From positions 1 to 6,514 of the forward strand of contig JAKCEJ010000174.1 in the NCBI GenBank assembly GCA_021838065.1: a stretch of 6,514 nucleotides of DNA, written 5' to 3'. The position numbers and the translations under genes are program-made. Shown in pieces: positions 1-5,340 of this stretch (the first letter of the stretch is position 1; the number at the start of each line of letters is the position of its first letter). The notes under the pieces are model-generated. The model was not told the origin of the DNA. It saw nothing but the letters and a program-made list of their open reading frames with translations, and made no database searches. Source of the stretch: Pseudomonadota bacterium. GTDB lineage: Bacteria > Pseudomonadota > Gammaproteobacteria > Steroidobacterales > Steroidobacteraceae.

Positions 1-651
1 CTGCTCGCCGCCTACCGCGCCCTCGGCGCCACCTGGGTGCATGTGGTCGACCTTGACGGCGCGCGGGACGGGGCGCCCGGCAACCGCGCAGTGATCGGTG
101 CGATGGCCGCCGAAGCGGGCCTGCGCGTGCAGGCCGGCGGCGGCATCCGCTCCGCGGCGCTGATCGAGGAACTGCTCGGCGCCGGCGTGGCCCGCGTGGT
201 GGTGGGCAGCGCAGCCGTCGAGCGGCCCGGCGAGGTGCTCGAGTGGCTTGCGCGCTTCGGCGCCGAGCGCATCTGCCTCGCGCTCGATGTGCGAGTGGAT
301 GCGCACGGCGAGCCGCAGGTGCACACGCGCGGCTGGCGCGAGCCAACGGCGGCGAGCCTGTGGGATGCGCTCGATTGCTATCCGAGCGGCGCCGTCAGAC
401 ACGTGCTGTGCACGGACATCGCTCGCGACGGCGCCCTCGCGGGACCGAATGTCACGCTGTACGCCGCAGCCCGCGCCCGCTATCCACAGCTCGCCTGGCA
501 AGCCTCCGGCGGCGTGCGCGATGCGCAGGACCTGCGCGCTCTCGAGCTCGCCGGCATCGCTGCTGCCGTGAGCGGCAAGGCGCTGCTCGAGCAGCGCATC
601 ACCGCTGAGGAGTTGATCCCATACTTGCCCGACGCATCATCCCCTGCCTAG
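1..651 (+). CDS. hisA: HisA, phosphoribosylformimino-AICAR ribotide isomerase (5' partial)
   Basis: Cytoplasmic (beta/alpha)8-barrel enzyme that converts ProFAR to PRFAR by an Amadori rearrangement, the fourth step of histidine synthesis. The reading frame is open from base 1 without a start, so the gene begins outside the window; 216 residues are visible and roughly 34 are missing, including the first beta-strand with the first catalytic Asp. Seen in order: HVVDLDGA (visible residues about 14-21), the phosphate-site AGGGIR (about 45-50), LALDVR carrying the second catalytic Asp (visible residue 96), CTDIARDGALAGPN (about 137-150) and the second phosphate-site ASGGVR. These are standard for HisA and distinguish it from HisF. 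The last 31 bases overlap hisF in another frame, and the hisF ribosome binding site lies inside this gene, so translation of the two is probably coupled. Nothing is abnormal apart from truncation by the window edge. Confidence 0.97.
   Translation: MLAAYRALGATWVHVVDLDGARDGAPGNRAVIGAMAAEAGLRVQAGGGIRSAALIEELLGAGVARVVVGSAAVERPGEVLEWLARFGAERICLALDVRVDAHGEPQVHTRGWREPTAASLWDALDCYPSGAVRHVLCTDIARDGALAGPNVTLYAAARARYPQLAWQASGGVRDAQDLRALELAGIAAAVSGKALLEQRITAEELIPYLPDASSPA
607..612 (+). promoter_or_regulatory. Ribosome binding site of hisF (GAGGAG)
   Basis: GAGGAG is a near-complete anti-16S match lying within the hisA codons for Glu-Glu. The spacer to the ATA at 621 is 8 bases, close to optimal, whereas GTG 702 is 89 bases away and has no comparable purine-rich stretch before it. 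The placement is therefore direct evidence for initiation at or next to 621. Confidence 0.75.
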
Positions 652-1388
652 ACGTCCGCGACGGCCAGGTCGTCAAGGGCGTCCAATTTCGCGATCACCG
701 GGTGGTCGGGGACATCATGACGCTCGCGCAGCGCTACCGCGACCAGGGCGCGGACGAGCTCGTCTTTTACGACATCACCGCGAGCCCGCAGGACCGCTCG
801 GTCGATCGCAGCTGGGTGCGGCGCGTTGCGCAGGTGCTCGACATTCCGTTCTGCGTGGCGGGGGGCATCCGCTCGGTGGCCGACGCCGAGGCGGTGCTGA
901 ACGCCGGCGCGGAGAAGATCTCGGTCAACTCGCCCGCGCTCGCCGATCCCGGACTGATCGATGCGCTCAGCCGCCGCTTCGGCGCACAGTGCGTGGTGGT
1001 CGGCATCGACAGCCGGCTCACCAGCGAGGGCTACCGCGCCTATCAGTTCACCGGTGATCCGGCGCGCACGCGCGAGTCAGGCCGCGACGTGCTCGAATGG
1101 GTGCGCGAGGCGCAATCGCGCGGCGCCGGGGAAATCGTGCTCAACTGCATGGGAAGCGACGGCGTGCGGCGCGGCTATGACATCGAACAGCTGCACAGGG
1201 TGCGCGCGGCCTGCCGCGTGCCGCTCGTGGCCTCCGGCGGCGCCGGGGCGATCGAGCATTTCACGGCTGTGTTTCGCGATGCCGGCGTCGATGCGGCGCT
1301 CGCGGCGAGCGTGTTTCACGACGGCGTCATCGCCATCCCGGAGCTCAAGCGCGCGCTGCGCACGGCCGGAATCGAGGTGCGACCATGA
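621..1388 (+). CDS. hisF: HisF, imidazole glycerol phosphate synthase cyclase subunit, apparent ATA start
   Basis: Cyclase subunit of imidazole glycerol phosphate synthase. With HisH (which supplies ammonia from glutamine) it turns PRFAR into imidazole-glycerol phosphate and AICAR. I place the start at ATA 621: from there the product is 255 residues, normal for the family, and begins with the universal HisF N-terminus (initiator-LARRIIPCLDVRDGQ). This puts the catalytic residues at their canonical numbers: Asp11, Lys19 and Asp130 (in VVVGIDSR). Other motifs are VAGGIRS, SVNSPAL and the phosphate-binding ASGGAG. In this frame a TGA at 606-608 is followed only by GGA GTT GAT CCC before the ATA, so no ATG, GTG or TTG could serve. 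GAGGAG at 607-612 sits 8 bases upstream. The first conventional start is GTG 702, which would remove 27 residues including beta-strand 1, Asp11 and Lys19. The gene overlaps hisA by 31 bases and hisIE by 4 (ATGA). A sequencing error (ATG read as ATA) is the main alternative. Confidence 0.9.
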   Translation: MLARRIIPCLDVRDGQVVKGVQFRDHRVVGDIMTLAQRYRDQGADELVFYDITASPQDRSVDRSWVRRVAQVLDIPFCVAGGIRSVADAEAVLNAGAEKISVNSPALADPGLIDALSRRFGAQCVVVGIDSRLTSEGYRAYQFTGDPARTRESGRDVLEWVREAQSRGAGEIVLNCMGSDGVRRGYDIEQLHRVRAACRVPLVASGGAGAIEHFTAVFRDAGVDAALAASVFHDGVIAIPELKRALRTAGIEVRP

Positions 1389-2029
1389 ACTCAACGCCCG
1401 CGGCCGGCGCGCCGCTCACTGCCGGGGACATCGCCCGGCTGGACTTCGGCAAGCAGGGCGGGCTGCTGCCGGCGATCATCGTCGATCCCGCCGGGGGCGT
1501 GCGCATGCTCGGCTACATGAACCGCGAGGCGCTCGCCGAGACGTTCAAGCGCGGCCGCGTGGTGTTCTTCAGCCGCAGCCGTGAGCGGCTGTGGGAGAAG
1601 GGGGAGACTTCCGGCAACACGCTCGAGTTCATCGAGGCGCGCACCGATTGCGATCGCGATGCACTGCTCATCACTGCGCGCCCGCACGGGCCGGTCTGCC
1701 ACCTCGGCACGAGCGGCTGCTTCGGCGAGCCGGCAGCCCCACTCGCCTTCCTCACCGAGCTCGAGGCAGTCATCGCCGAGCGCATCGCTCAGCGCCCCGA
1801 GGGCAGCTACACCGCGCGGCTCTACACCCAGGGCGTGAACCGCATGGCGCAGAAGGTCGGGGAGGAAGGGCTGGAGGTGGCGCTCGCCGCGGTCACCGAG
1901 ACCGAGGAGAAGCTCGTGGCCGAGTCCGCCGATCTCATCTATCACCTGGCGCTGCTGCTGAAGAGCCGGGGCCTATCCCTCGAGCGCATCGCTGCGGAGC
2001 TGCGCGCCCGGCACGCTAGCAAACGCTAG
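1385..2029 (+). CDS. hisI: HisIE, bifunctional phosphoribosyl-AMP cyclohydrolase / phosphoribosyl-ATP pyrophosphohydrolase
   Basis: Two-domain cytoplasmic enzyme (214 residues; E. coli HisIE is about 203) for steps two and three of histidine synthesis: the HisE part hydrolyses PR-ATP to PR-AMP and the HisI part opens the adenine ring to give ProFAR, the HisA substrate. The HisI domain spans about residues 15-115. Its metal sites are intact: Asp88, Asp90 and Asp92 (Mg) and Cys89, Cys105 and Cys112 (Zn), in DCDRDALL and GPVCHLGTSGCF, with the family's 16- and 7-residue Cys spacing. The HisE domain spans about 120-210, with the NRMAQKVGEEGLE motif (about 152-164) and the ESADLIYHLALLL helix (about 180-192) that carry its acidic Mg ligands. 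The start is ATG 1385 in an ATGA overlap with the hisF stop, and GAGG at 1374-1377 gives a good ribosome binding site. This is the last his gene in the plus-strand run; the TAG stop overlaps the stop of the convergent regulator gene. Confidence 0.97.
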   Translation: MNSTPAAGAPLTAGDIARLDFGKQGGLLPAIIVDPAGGVRMLGYMNREALAETFKRGRVVFFSRSRERLWEKGETSGNTLEFIEARTDCDRDALLITARPHGPVCHLGTSGCFGEPAAPLAFLTELEAVIAERIAQRPEGSYTARLYTQGVNRMAQKVGEEGLEVALAAVTETEEKLVAESADLIYHLALLLKSRGLSLERIAAELRARHASKR

Positions 2030-2030
2030 C
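2013..2030 (+). repeat. Tandem ACGCTAGC direct repeat at the hisIE 3' end
   Basis: ACGCTAGC occurs at 2013-2020 and again at 2023-2030, separated by AA, giving a 10-base period. The second copy supplies the hisIE stop TAG and, on the other strand, the stop of the HxlR gene. The core CGCTAGCG (2024-2031) is an 8-base palindrome. There is no T-run on either side, so it is not a typical intrinsic terminator. Confidence 0.6.
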
Positions 2031-2526
2031 GCCGCGGCGAGAGCGCTCCGTTCGCCGCGCCTCCGGCGCGAGCCTGCCCGTTCCACTCGCGGCCATCGCC
2101 GTGCTGGCGCTGCGCGAGCGCTTCGCGGCGGTCGAACTCAGCGCGGGCCCCATCGAGCTCGGCGAGGTGTGCCTTGGCCCAGCTGGCAAGCTGCGTCACC
2201 GGCTCGCGCAGCGATTGCCCGAGGGCGGTGAGTTCGTACTCCACGCGCGGCGGCACTACCGGAAAGACGGTCCGTTTGACGAGCCCGTCGCGCTCCAGCC
2301 CGCGCAGGCACAGCGTGAGCATGCGCTGGGAGATGCCGCCGATGGAGCGCTTCAGATCCGAAAATCGCCTCGGGCGGTCGGCGAGCATGATGATGATGAG
2401 CACGCTCCATTTCTCCCCGACGCGCGCCAGCACCTGACTGATCTTGGGACACTCGGCGCTTTGCGGGCACTGCCCGCCCGCGTGCGCCTGCCCGCCCTGG
2501 GTTACGCCGGTTTCACTCTGTCGCAT
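2026..2526 (-). CDS. HxlR-family winged-helix transcriptional regulator
   Basis: Dimeric DNA-binding repressor of the HxlR family (166 residues; members are often about 110-150). The domain covers about residues 20-117. It opens with CPKISQVLARVGEKWSVLII (26-45), matching the family signature Cys-Pro...Gly-Lys-Trp, followed by RRFSDLKRSIGGISQRMLT (the recognition helix region), LRGLERDGLVKRTVFPVVPPRVEYELT (wing) and a C-terminal dimerisation helix. Cys26 is at the N-terminal position that acts as a redox or quinone sensor in relatives such as YodB and HypR; Cys20 and Cys73 are also present. Residues about 118-166 form an extra hydrophilic, Arg/Ala/Gly-rich tail of no recognised family. The start at 2526 is preceded by AAGAAGG with a 7-base spacer. 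The gene is divergent from azoR across 81 bases, so it most likely represses azoR and pirin and itself. Which signal it senses is inferred, not seen. Confidence 0.9.
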   Translation of the reverse strand: MRQSETGVTQGGQAHAGGQCPQSAECPKISQVLARVGEKWSVLIIIMLADRPRRFSDLKRSIGGISQRMLTLCLRGLERDGLVKRTVFPVVPPRVEYELTALGQSLREPVTQLASWAKAHLAELDGARAEFDRREALAQRQHGDGREWNGQARAGGAANGALSPRR

Positions 2527-2558
2527 GACTGTGCCTTCTTGTGTTCGCGCCGCCCAGA

Positions 2559-2587
2559 CTTACATACTTAGCCTTGGTACCTATTTT
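2559..2587 (+). promoter_or_regulatory. Candidate sigma-70-type promoter of azoR
   Basis: CTTACA (2559-2564, 4 of 6 to the -35 consensus) and TATTTT (2582-2587, 4 of 6 to the -10 consensus) are separated by 17 bases and lie in the only distinctly AT-rich patch of the region. Transcription would begin near 2594, giving a short leader with TGAGG (2597-2601) as the ribosome binding site of azoR. Judged by eye only. The minus-strand promoter of the HxlR gene must lie in the same 81-base gap but I could not place it. Confidence 0.4.
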
Positions 2588-2593
2588 ATACCA
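2575..2593. promoter_or_regulatory. Candidate HxlR operator (TGGTA-N9-TACCA)
   Basis: A perfect 5-base inverted repeat, TGGTA (2575-2579) and TACCA (2589-2593), surrounds a 9-base AT-rich centre. This 19-base dyad has the size expected for a winged-helix dimer and covers the candidate azoR -10, so a bound repressor would block RNA polymerase. Just upstream ACTTA occurs twice (2558-2562 and 2566-2570) with an 8-base period, possibly a second weaker site. Binding by the neighbouring HxlR protein is inferred from position. Confidence 0.5.
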
Positions 2594-2607
2594 CGCTGAG
2601 GCCCGCC

Positions 2608-3216
2608 ATGAAACTCCTGCACATCGACACCAGCATTCTCGGCCAGAACTCCGTCAGTCGGCAATTGACGGCGCTCATCATCGAGCGGCTCCGCGCCCTG
2701 CACCCGGATGCGCAGGTGCAGCACATCGACCTCGGCGCCGAGCCCCTCGGGCATCTCTCGGGCGCGCATCTGGCCGCCGGCCAGGGCGCAACGCCCGAGT
2801 CCCCCGCGGTCCTGCGCGATCTGGAGCGCGGCCGCACGGCGCTCGAGGAATTCCTCGCCGCCGATATCATCGTCGTGGGCGCGCCCATGTACAACTTCTC
2901 GATCTCCTCGCAGCTGAAGGCGTGGATCGACCGGGTGTGCGTGGCCGGCAAGACCTTTCGCTACACCGAGCAGGGTCCGCAGGGGCTCGCCGGCGGCAAG
3001 AAAGTGATCGTCGCCTCCTCGCGCGGCGGGTTTTACGGCCCGCAGTCCCCGGCCGCCGCGCTCGATCACCAGGAGAGCTACCTGCGCGAAGTGTTTGGCT
3101 TCCTCGGCATCACCGACGTCACCTTCGTACGCGCCGAGGGCGTTAACATCAGCCCCACGCAGCGTCAGGCGGCGATCTCGGCGGCGATGGCAGAAGCGGC
3201 GCAGCTGGCAGCCTGA
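2608..3216 (+). CDS. azoR: AzoR, FMN-dependent NADH:quinone/azo oxidoreductase
   Basis: Flavodoxin-fold homodimeric flavoenzyme that passes electrons from NADH through FMN to azo dyes and, more relevantly in the cell, to quinones by two-electron reduction, which avoids semiquinone radicals. Length is 202 residues, against 201 for E. coli AzoR. Seen in order: the N-terminal phosphate-binding segment HIDTSILGQNSVSR (5-18) with Ser9 and Ser15/17, the flavin-contacting PMYNF (93-97), SQLKAWIDRV (101-110), GKTFRYTEQGPQGL (114-127), the SRGG flavin loop (138-141), and the terminal GFLGITDVTFVRAEGV. All are hallmarks of the family. The start is ATG 2608 behind TGAGG with a 6-base spacer. It is divergent from the HxlR regulator and 37 bases ahead of a pirin gene, so probably the first gene of a two-gene unit induced by electrophilic or quinone stress. 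The regulation is inferred. Confidence 0.95.
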   Translation: MKLLHIDTSILGQNSVSRQLTALIIERLRALHPDAQVQHIDLGAEPLGHLSGAHLAAGQGATPESPAVLRDLERGRTALEEFLAADIIVVGAPMYNFSISSQLKAWIDRVCVAGKTFRYTEQGPQGLAGGKKVIVASSRGGFYGPQSPAAALDHQESYLREVFGFLGITDVTFVRAEGVNISPTQRQAAISAAMAEAAQLAA

Positions 3217-3253
3217 GCCACCCGCGATCGACACCCATAATATGGAGCACACC

Positions 3254-4099
3254 ATGAATACCCTTGCGACTCGCGGCGTTGCCCGCCTGGTGCGCGGCAT
3301 GCCGACATCCGATGGCGCCGGCGTCAAACTGACGCGCGTAATCGGCCAGCCGCAGCTGGCCGACCTCGATCCATTCCTGATGCTCGATGAGTTCGGCACC
3401 GACAACCCCGGCGATTACATCGCCGGCTTTCCCGACCACCCGCACCGCGGCTTTGAGACGGTCACGTACATGCTCGATGGGCGCATGCGCCATCGCGACA
3501 ATCACGGCCACGAAGGCGTGCTCGTGCCCGGCAGCGTGCAGTGGATGACCGCCGGACGGGGCATCGTGCACTCGGAGATGCCGGAGCAGCAGGAGGGCCG
3601 CATGCGCGGCTTTCAGCTGTGGATCAACCTACCGGCGCGGGACAAGATGACCGCGCCGCGCTATCAGGAGTTCGGCCCGCAGAAGATCCCGCAGGTCGAG
3701 CTCGAGGCCGCGCGCGTGAAGGTGATCGCCGGGTCAGTCGGGGGCGTTGCCGGACCGATCGTCCAGCCGGCGACCGACCCGACCTATCTCGATGTCGAGC
3801 TGGCGCCCGCCAGCGTCTTCACCCACACCCTGCCGGCGGGGCACGCCGCGTTCGCCTATGTGTACGAAGGGTCGGTGCTGATCGGCGAGGGAGACTTGGC
3901 AAAGACGGCCAACACCCATGAGCTCGCGGTGCTCACCGACGGCGGCCCCGTGAGACTTGAGGGACGATCGAGCGCGCGGGCCATCCTGGTGGCGGGCCGA
4001 CCTCTGCATGAGCCGGTGGCCAAATACGGGCCGTTCGTCATGAACACCCGTGAGGAGTTGATGCAGGCATTCGAGGACTTCCAGAAGGGCCGCTTCTAG
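3254..4099 (+). CDS. Pirin family protein (bicupin, quercetin 2,3-dioxygenase-like)
   Basis: Two-cupin protein of 281 residues, typical for bacterial pirins (YhhW-like rather than the shorter YhaK type). Several relatives oxidise the flavonol quercetin; the physiological role of most is unknown. The metal-site residues are present: His62 and His64 in FPDHPHRGFET, and His106 and Glu108 in GRGIVHSEMP, the usual Fe/Ni-binding set of the N-terminal cupin. Also typical are LDPFLMLDEFG (39-49), MRGFQLWINLP (about 117-127) and the C-terminal pirin segment (about 165-270) ending PVAKYGPFVMNTREELMQAFEDF. The start is ATG 3254, preceded by GGAG at 3244-3247; an in-frame ATG at 3242 would add MEHT but leaves no room for that binding site. 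It follows azoR by 37 bases on the same strand, so the two are probably co-transcribed. A shared role in handling quinone-like aromatics is inference. Confidence 0.94.
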   Translation: MNTLATRGVARLVRGMPTSDGAGVKLTRVIGQPQLADLDPFLMLDEFGTDNPGDYIAGFPDHPHRGFETVTYMLDGRMRHRDNHGHEGVLVPGSVQWMTAGRGIVHSEMPEQQEGRMRGFQLWINLPARDKMTAPRYQEFGPQKIPQVELEAARVKVIAGSVGGVAGPIVQPATDPTYLDVELAPASVFTHTLPAGHAAFAYVYEGSVLIGEGDLAKTANTHELAVLTDGGPVRLEGRSSARAILVAGRPLHEPVAKYGPFVMNTREELMQAFEDFQKGRF

Positions 4100-4124
4100 G
4101 CGCAGGCGCGCGCTGGCGCTCCCG

Positions 4125-4140
4125 GGCGCGCCGGCGCGCC
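4125..4140. terminator. GC palindrome 25 bases after pirin stop, possible transcription end
   Basis: GGCGCGCCGGCGCGCC is a perfect 16-base palindrome that could fold as a 6-base stem with a CCGG loop. Its position just after the pirin stop suits a transcription end or an mRNA-stabilising hairpin. No T-run follows it, so it is not a classical intrinsic terminator, and chance palindromes are common in sequence this GC-rich. Confidence 0.3.
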
Positions 4141-4356
4141 GACGCCTCGGCGCGGGCATCGAGCGGGGAGCCCGCGATCTCGGCGCTCACCGCCGCCGTC
4201 ATCGCGGCGGGCATGGACGGGGCGGCCTCGCGGTAGTGCCCCGGGGCTGCCGTGCGGGCCTCGGTCCGCGTCAGCACCTGCACCTGCCATTGGCCGCTGG
4301 CGCGGCGAGCGGGTCCGTGGAGAACTGACGCTCCTGCGACGAGACGGAGCACCGTC

Positions 4357-4388
4357 CAGGCGGCCGGGACACCGGTCCCGGCCGCCTG
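4357..4388 (+). terminator. Perfect 14-base-pair stem-loop, possible terminator
   Basis: CAGGCGGCCGGGAC (4357-4370) and GTCCCGGCCGCCTG (4375-4388) are exact inverted complements around the loop ACCG. The stem is followed by TCTCGTT, only a weak T-rich tail. Flanking bases can pair further: ACGAGA (4339-4344) with TCTCGT (4389-4394), and a small hairpin (4343-4347 with 4352-4356, loop AGCA) lies between, so a branched fold is possible. It most likely ends transcription from the pirin side before the LysR promoter. A structured RNA or a protein-binding site are alternatives. Confidence 0.4.
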
Positions 4389-4432
4389 TCTCGTTGCCCT
4401 GGGCGTTTGCGGCGGCTGAGGCGGAACAACCC

Positions 4433-4438
4433 TATACT
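4433..4438 (+). promoter_or_regulatory. -10 element (TATACT) of the LysR gene, probably leaderless
   Basis: TATACT matches the -10 consensus at 5 of 6 positions and stands out in GC-rich surroundings. It ends 8 bases before the ATG at 4447, so transcription starting the usual 6-9 bases downstream would begin at or next to the start codon. The bases just before the ATG lack a ribosome binding site; the nearest purine run, GAGG at 4418-4421, is 25 bases away. No convincing -35 was found (TTGCGG at 4407-4412 would need a 20-base spacer), which suits an activator-dependent promoter. Confidence 0.5.
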
Positions 4439-4446
4439 GACCGCCC

Positions 4447-5340
4447 ATGAATCTGCATCACCTCGCGATCTTCACCACGGTGGCCGCCACCGGCAGCCTC
4501 ACCGCCTCGGCGCGCAAACTGCACATCTCGCAGCCGGCGCTCTCGCGTGAGCTCAAGGCGTTCGAGAGCCGCCTCGGCGTGACGCTCTTCGAGCGCCACG
4601 CCAAGGGCATGCGCCTGACGCAGGCCGGAGAGGTGCTGAACCGCTATGCGGTGCGGCTGTTCGAGCTCGAACGCACCGCCGAGGCGGCGATGCGCGAGAT
4701 CGCCGGCGCGATGCGCGGGCGCCTCACGCTAGGGGCGAGCAATACCATCGGCACGTACGTGCTGCCCCCGGTGCTTGCCGCCTACCGGCGCCAGCGGCCG
4801 CGCGTGCAGATTTCGCTGTTCGTCGGCAACACCGAGCAGGTCTCCCAGGGCGTCGATGACATGCTCTTCATGCTCGGCTTCATCGAGGGTCCGCTGCACG
4901 TCCAGGGACTGCGGACGACCGTCTTCCAACAAGATGAAATCGTGCCGGTGGCCGCTCCCGACCATCCGCTGCTGAAGCGCAAGGCGCTGAAGCCGAGCGA
5001 CCTTTCCGGTGAGCCGCTGCTGATGCGCGAGCGCGGGTCGGGCACGCGCGAGCTGATCGCCGCCGCGCTGCAGCGGCAGAACATCGAGCAGGGCGATACG
5101 ATGGAATTCGGCAACACCGAGGCGCTCAAGCGCGCCGCGGTTTACGGCGGCGGCATCGCCTGGCTGCCGCGGATCTGCATCCGCAATGAACTGCGCGACG
5201 GGCAGCTGCGCGAGCTGCCGCTGCGCGAGCTCGCCATCACACGCCCGCTGATGATGGTGCAGCGTGAGAACGCGCCCATGGAACCTGCGGCCGAGGCGTT
5301 CTTGCGCCTGCTGCAGCAACCTGCCGACGCGCGCGCCTGA
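4447..5340 (+). CDS. LysR-type transcriptional regulator, CysL/YeiE/CbbR-like
   Basis: Transcription factor of 297 residues, normal for the family. The N-terminal winged helix-turn-helix is at about 1-60: LAIFTTVAATGSLTASARKLHISQ..ALSRELKAFESRLGVTLFER, with the recognition helix around residues 28-38. A linker helix at about 61-88 leads into a periplasmic-binding-protein-like effector domain from about 90, starting GRLTLGASNTIGTYVLPPVLAAY and continuing through FVGNTEQV, LGFIEGPL and RERGSGTRELI. The GASxTIGxYxLP and IEGP motifs are typical of the CysL/YeiE/CbbR branch, whose members sense small anions or metabolites in sulfur or carbon metabolism; the ligand here cannot be read from the sequence. 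Its neighbours give no obvious target: pirin lies upstream on the same strand past a stem-loop, and the kinase fusion converges from downstream. ATG 4447 is chosen because it gives the complete conserved N-terminus (MNLHHLAIF). Confidence 0.93.
   Translation: MNLHHLAIFTTVAATGSLTASARKLHISQPALSRELKAFESRLGVTLFERHAKGMRLTQAGEVLNRYAVRLFELERTAEAAMREIAGAMRGRLTLGASNTIGTYVLPPVLAAYRRQRPRVQISLFVGNTEQVSQGVDDMLFMLGFIEGPLHVQGLRTTVFQQDEIVPVAAPDHPLLKRKALKPSDLSGEPLLMRERGSGTRELIAAALQRQNIEQGDTMEFGNTEALKRAAVYGGGIAWLPRICIRNELRDGQLRELPLRELAITRPLMMVQRENAPMEPAAEAFLRLLQQPADARA

Larger units (their letters stand above)
4100..4446. other. Gene-free intergenic stretch between pirin and LysR genes
   Basis: This 347-base stretch has no reading frame with recognisable protein character in the plus direction. 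Open frames on both strands are explained by the high GC content. It contains two strong inverted repeats (4125-4140 and 4357-4388) and, at the far end, the LysR promoter element. One minus-strand frame over about 4161-4301 has a weakly protein-like stretch (WQVQVLTRTEAR, then AAMTAAVSAEIAG) that vaguely recalls the C-terminus of ABC-transport auxiliary lipoproteins; I do not call it as a gene. Confidence 0.6.

Noticed and set aside
702..1388. hisF starting at GTG 702
   Set aside because: It would lack beta-strand 1 with Asp11 and Lys19, has no nearby ribosome binding site, and gives 228 residues instead of about 255.
1391..1945. 184-codon open frame antisense to hisIE
   Set aside because: Lies wholly opposite an intact conserved gene; the open frame is a by-product of high GC content.
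2101..2571. 156-codon plus-strand frame over the HxlR gene
   Set aside because: No recognisable protein family; it mirrors the conserved HxlR coding sequence and runs over the promoter region.
3236..3241. CATAAT as a separate -10 promoter for pirin
   Set aside because: No acceptable -35 at the right distance (CTGAGC at 3213-3218), and the 37-base gap after azoR is better explained by co-transcription.
2581..3405. 274-codon minus-strand frame over azoR and early pirin
   Set aside because: Opposite two well-conserved genes and crosses their junction; no family resemblance.
3095..4099. Pirin starting at ATG 3095 or ATG 3242
   Set aside because: The first lies inside azoR and adds residues foreign to pirins; the second leaves the GGAG site inside the gene. 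ATG 3254 fits the binding site and the family N-terminus.
4038..4448. 136-codon minus-strand frame across the intergenic stretch
   Set aside because: Biased low-complexity composition and overlap with the pirin end; kept only as a weak remnant suggestion for its middle part.
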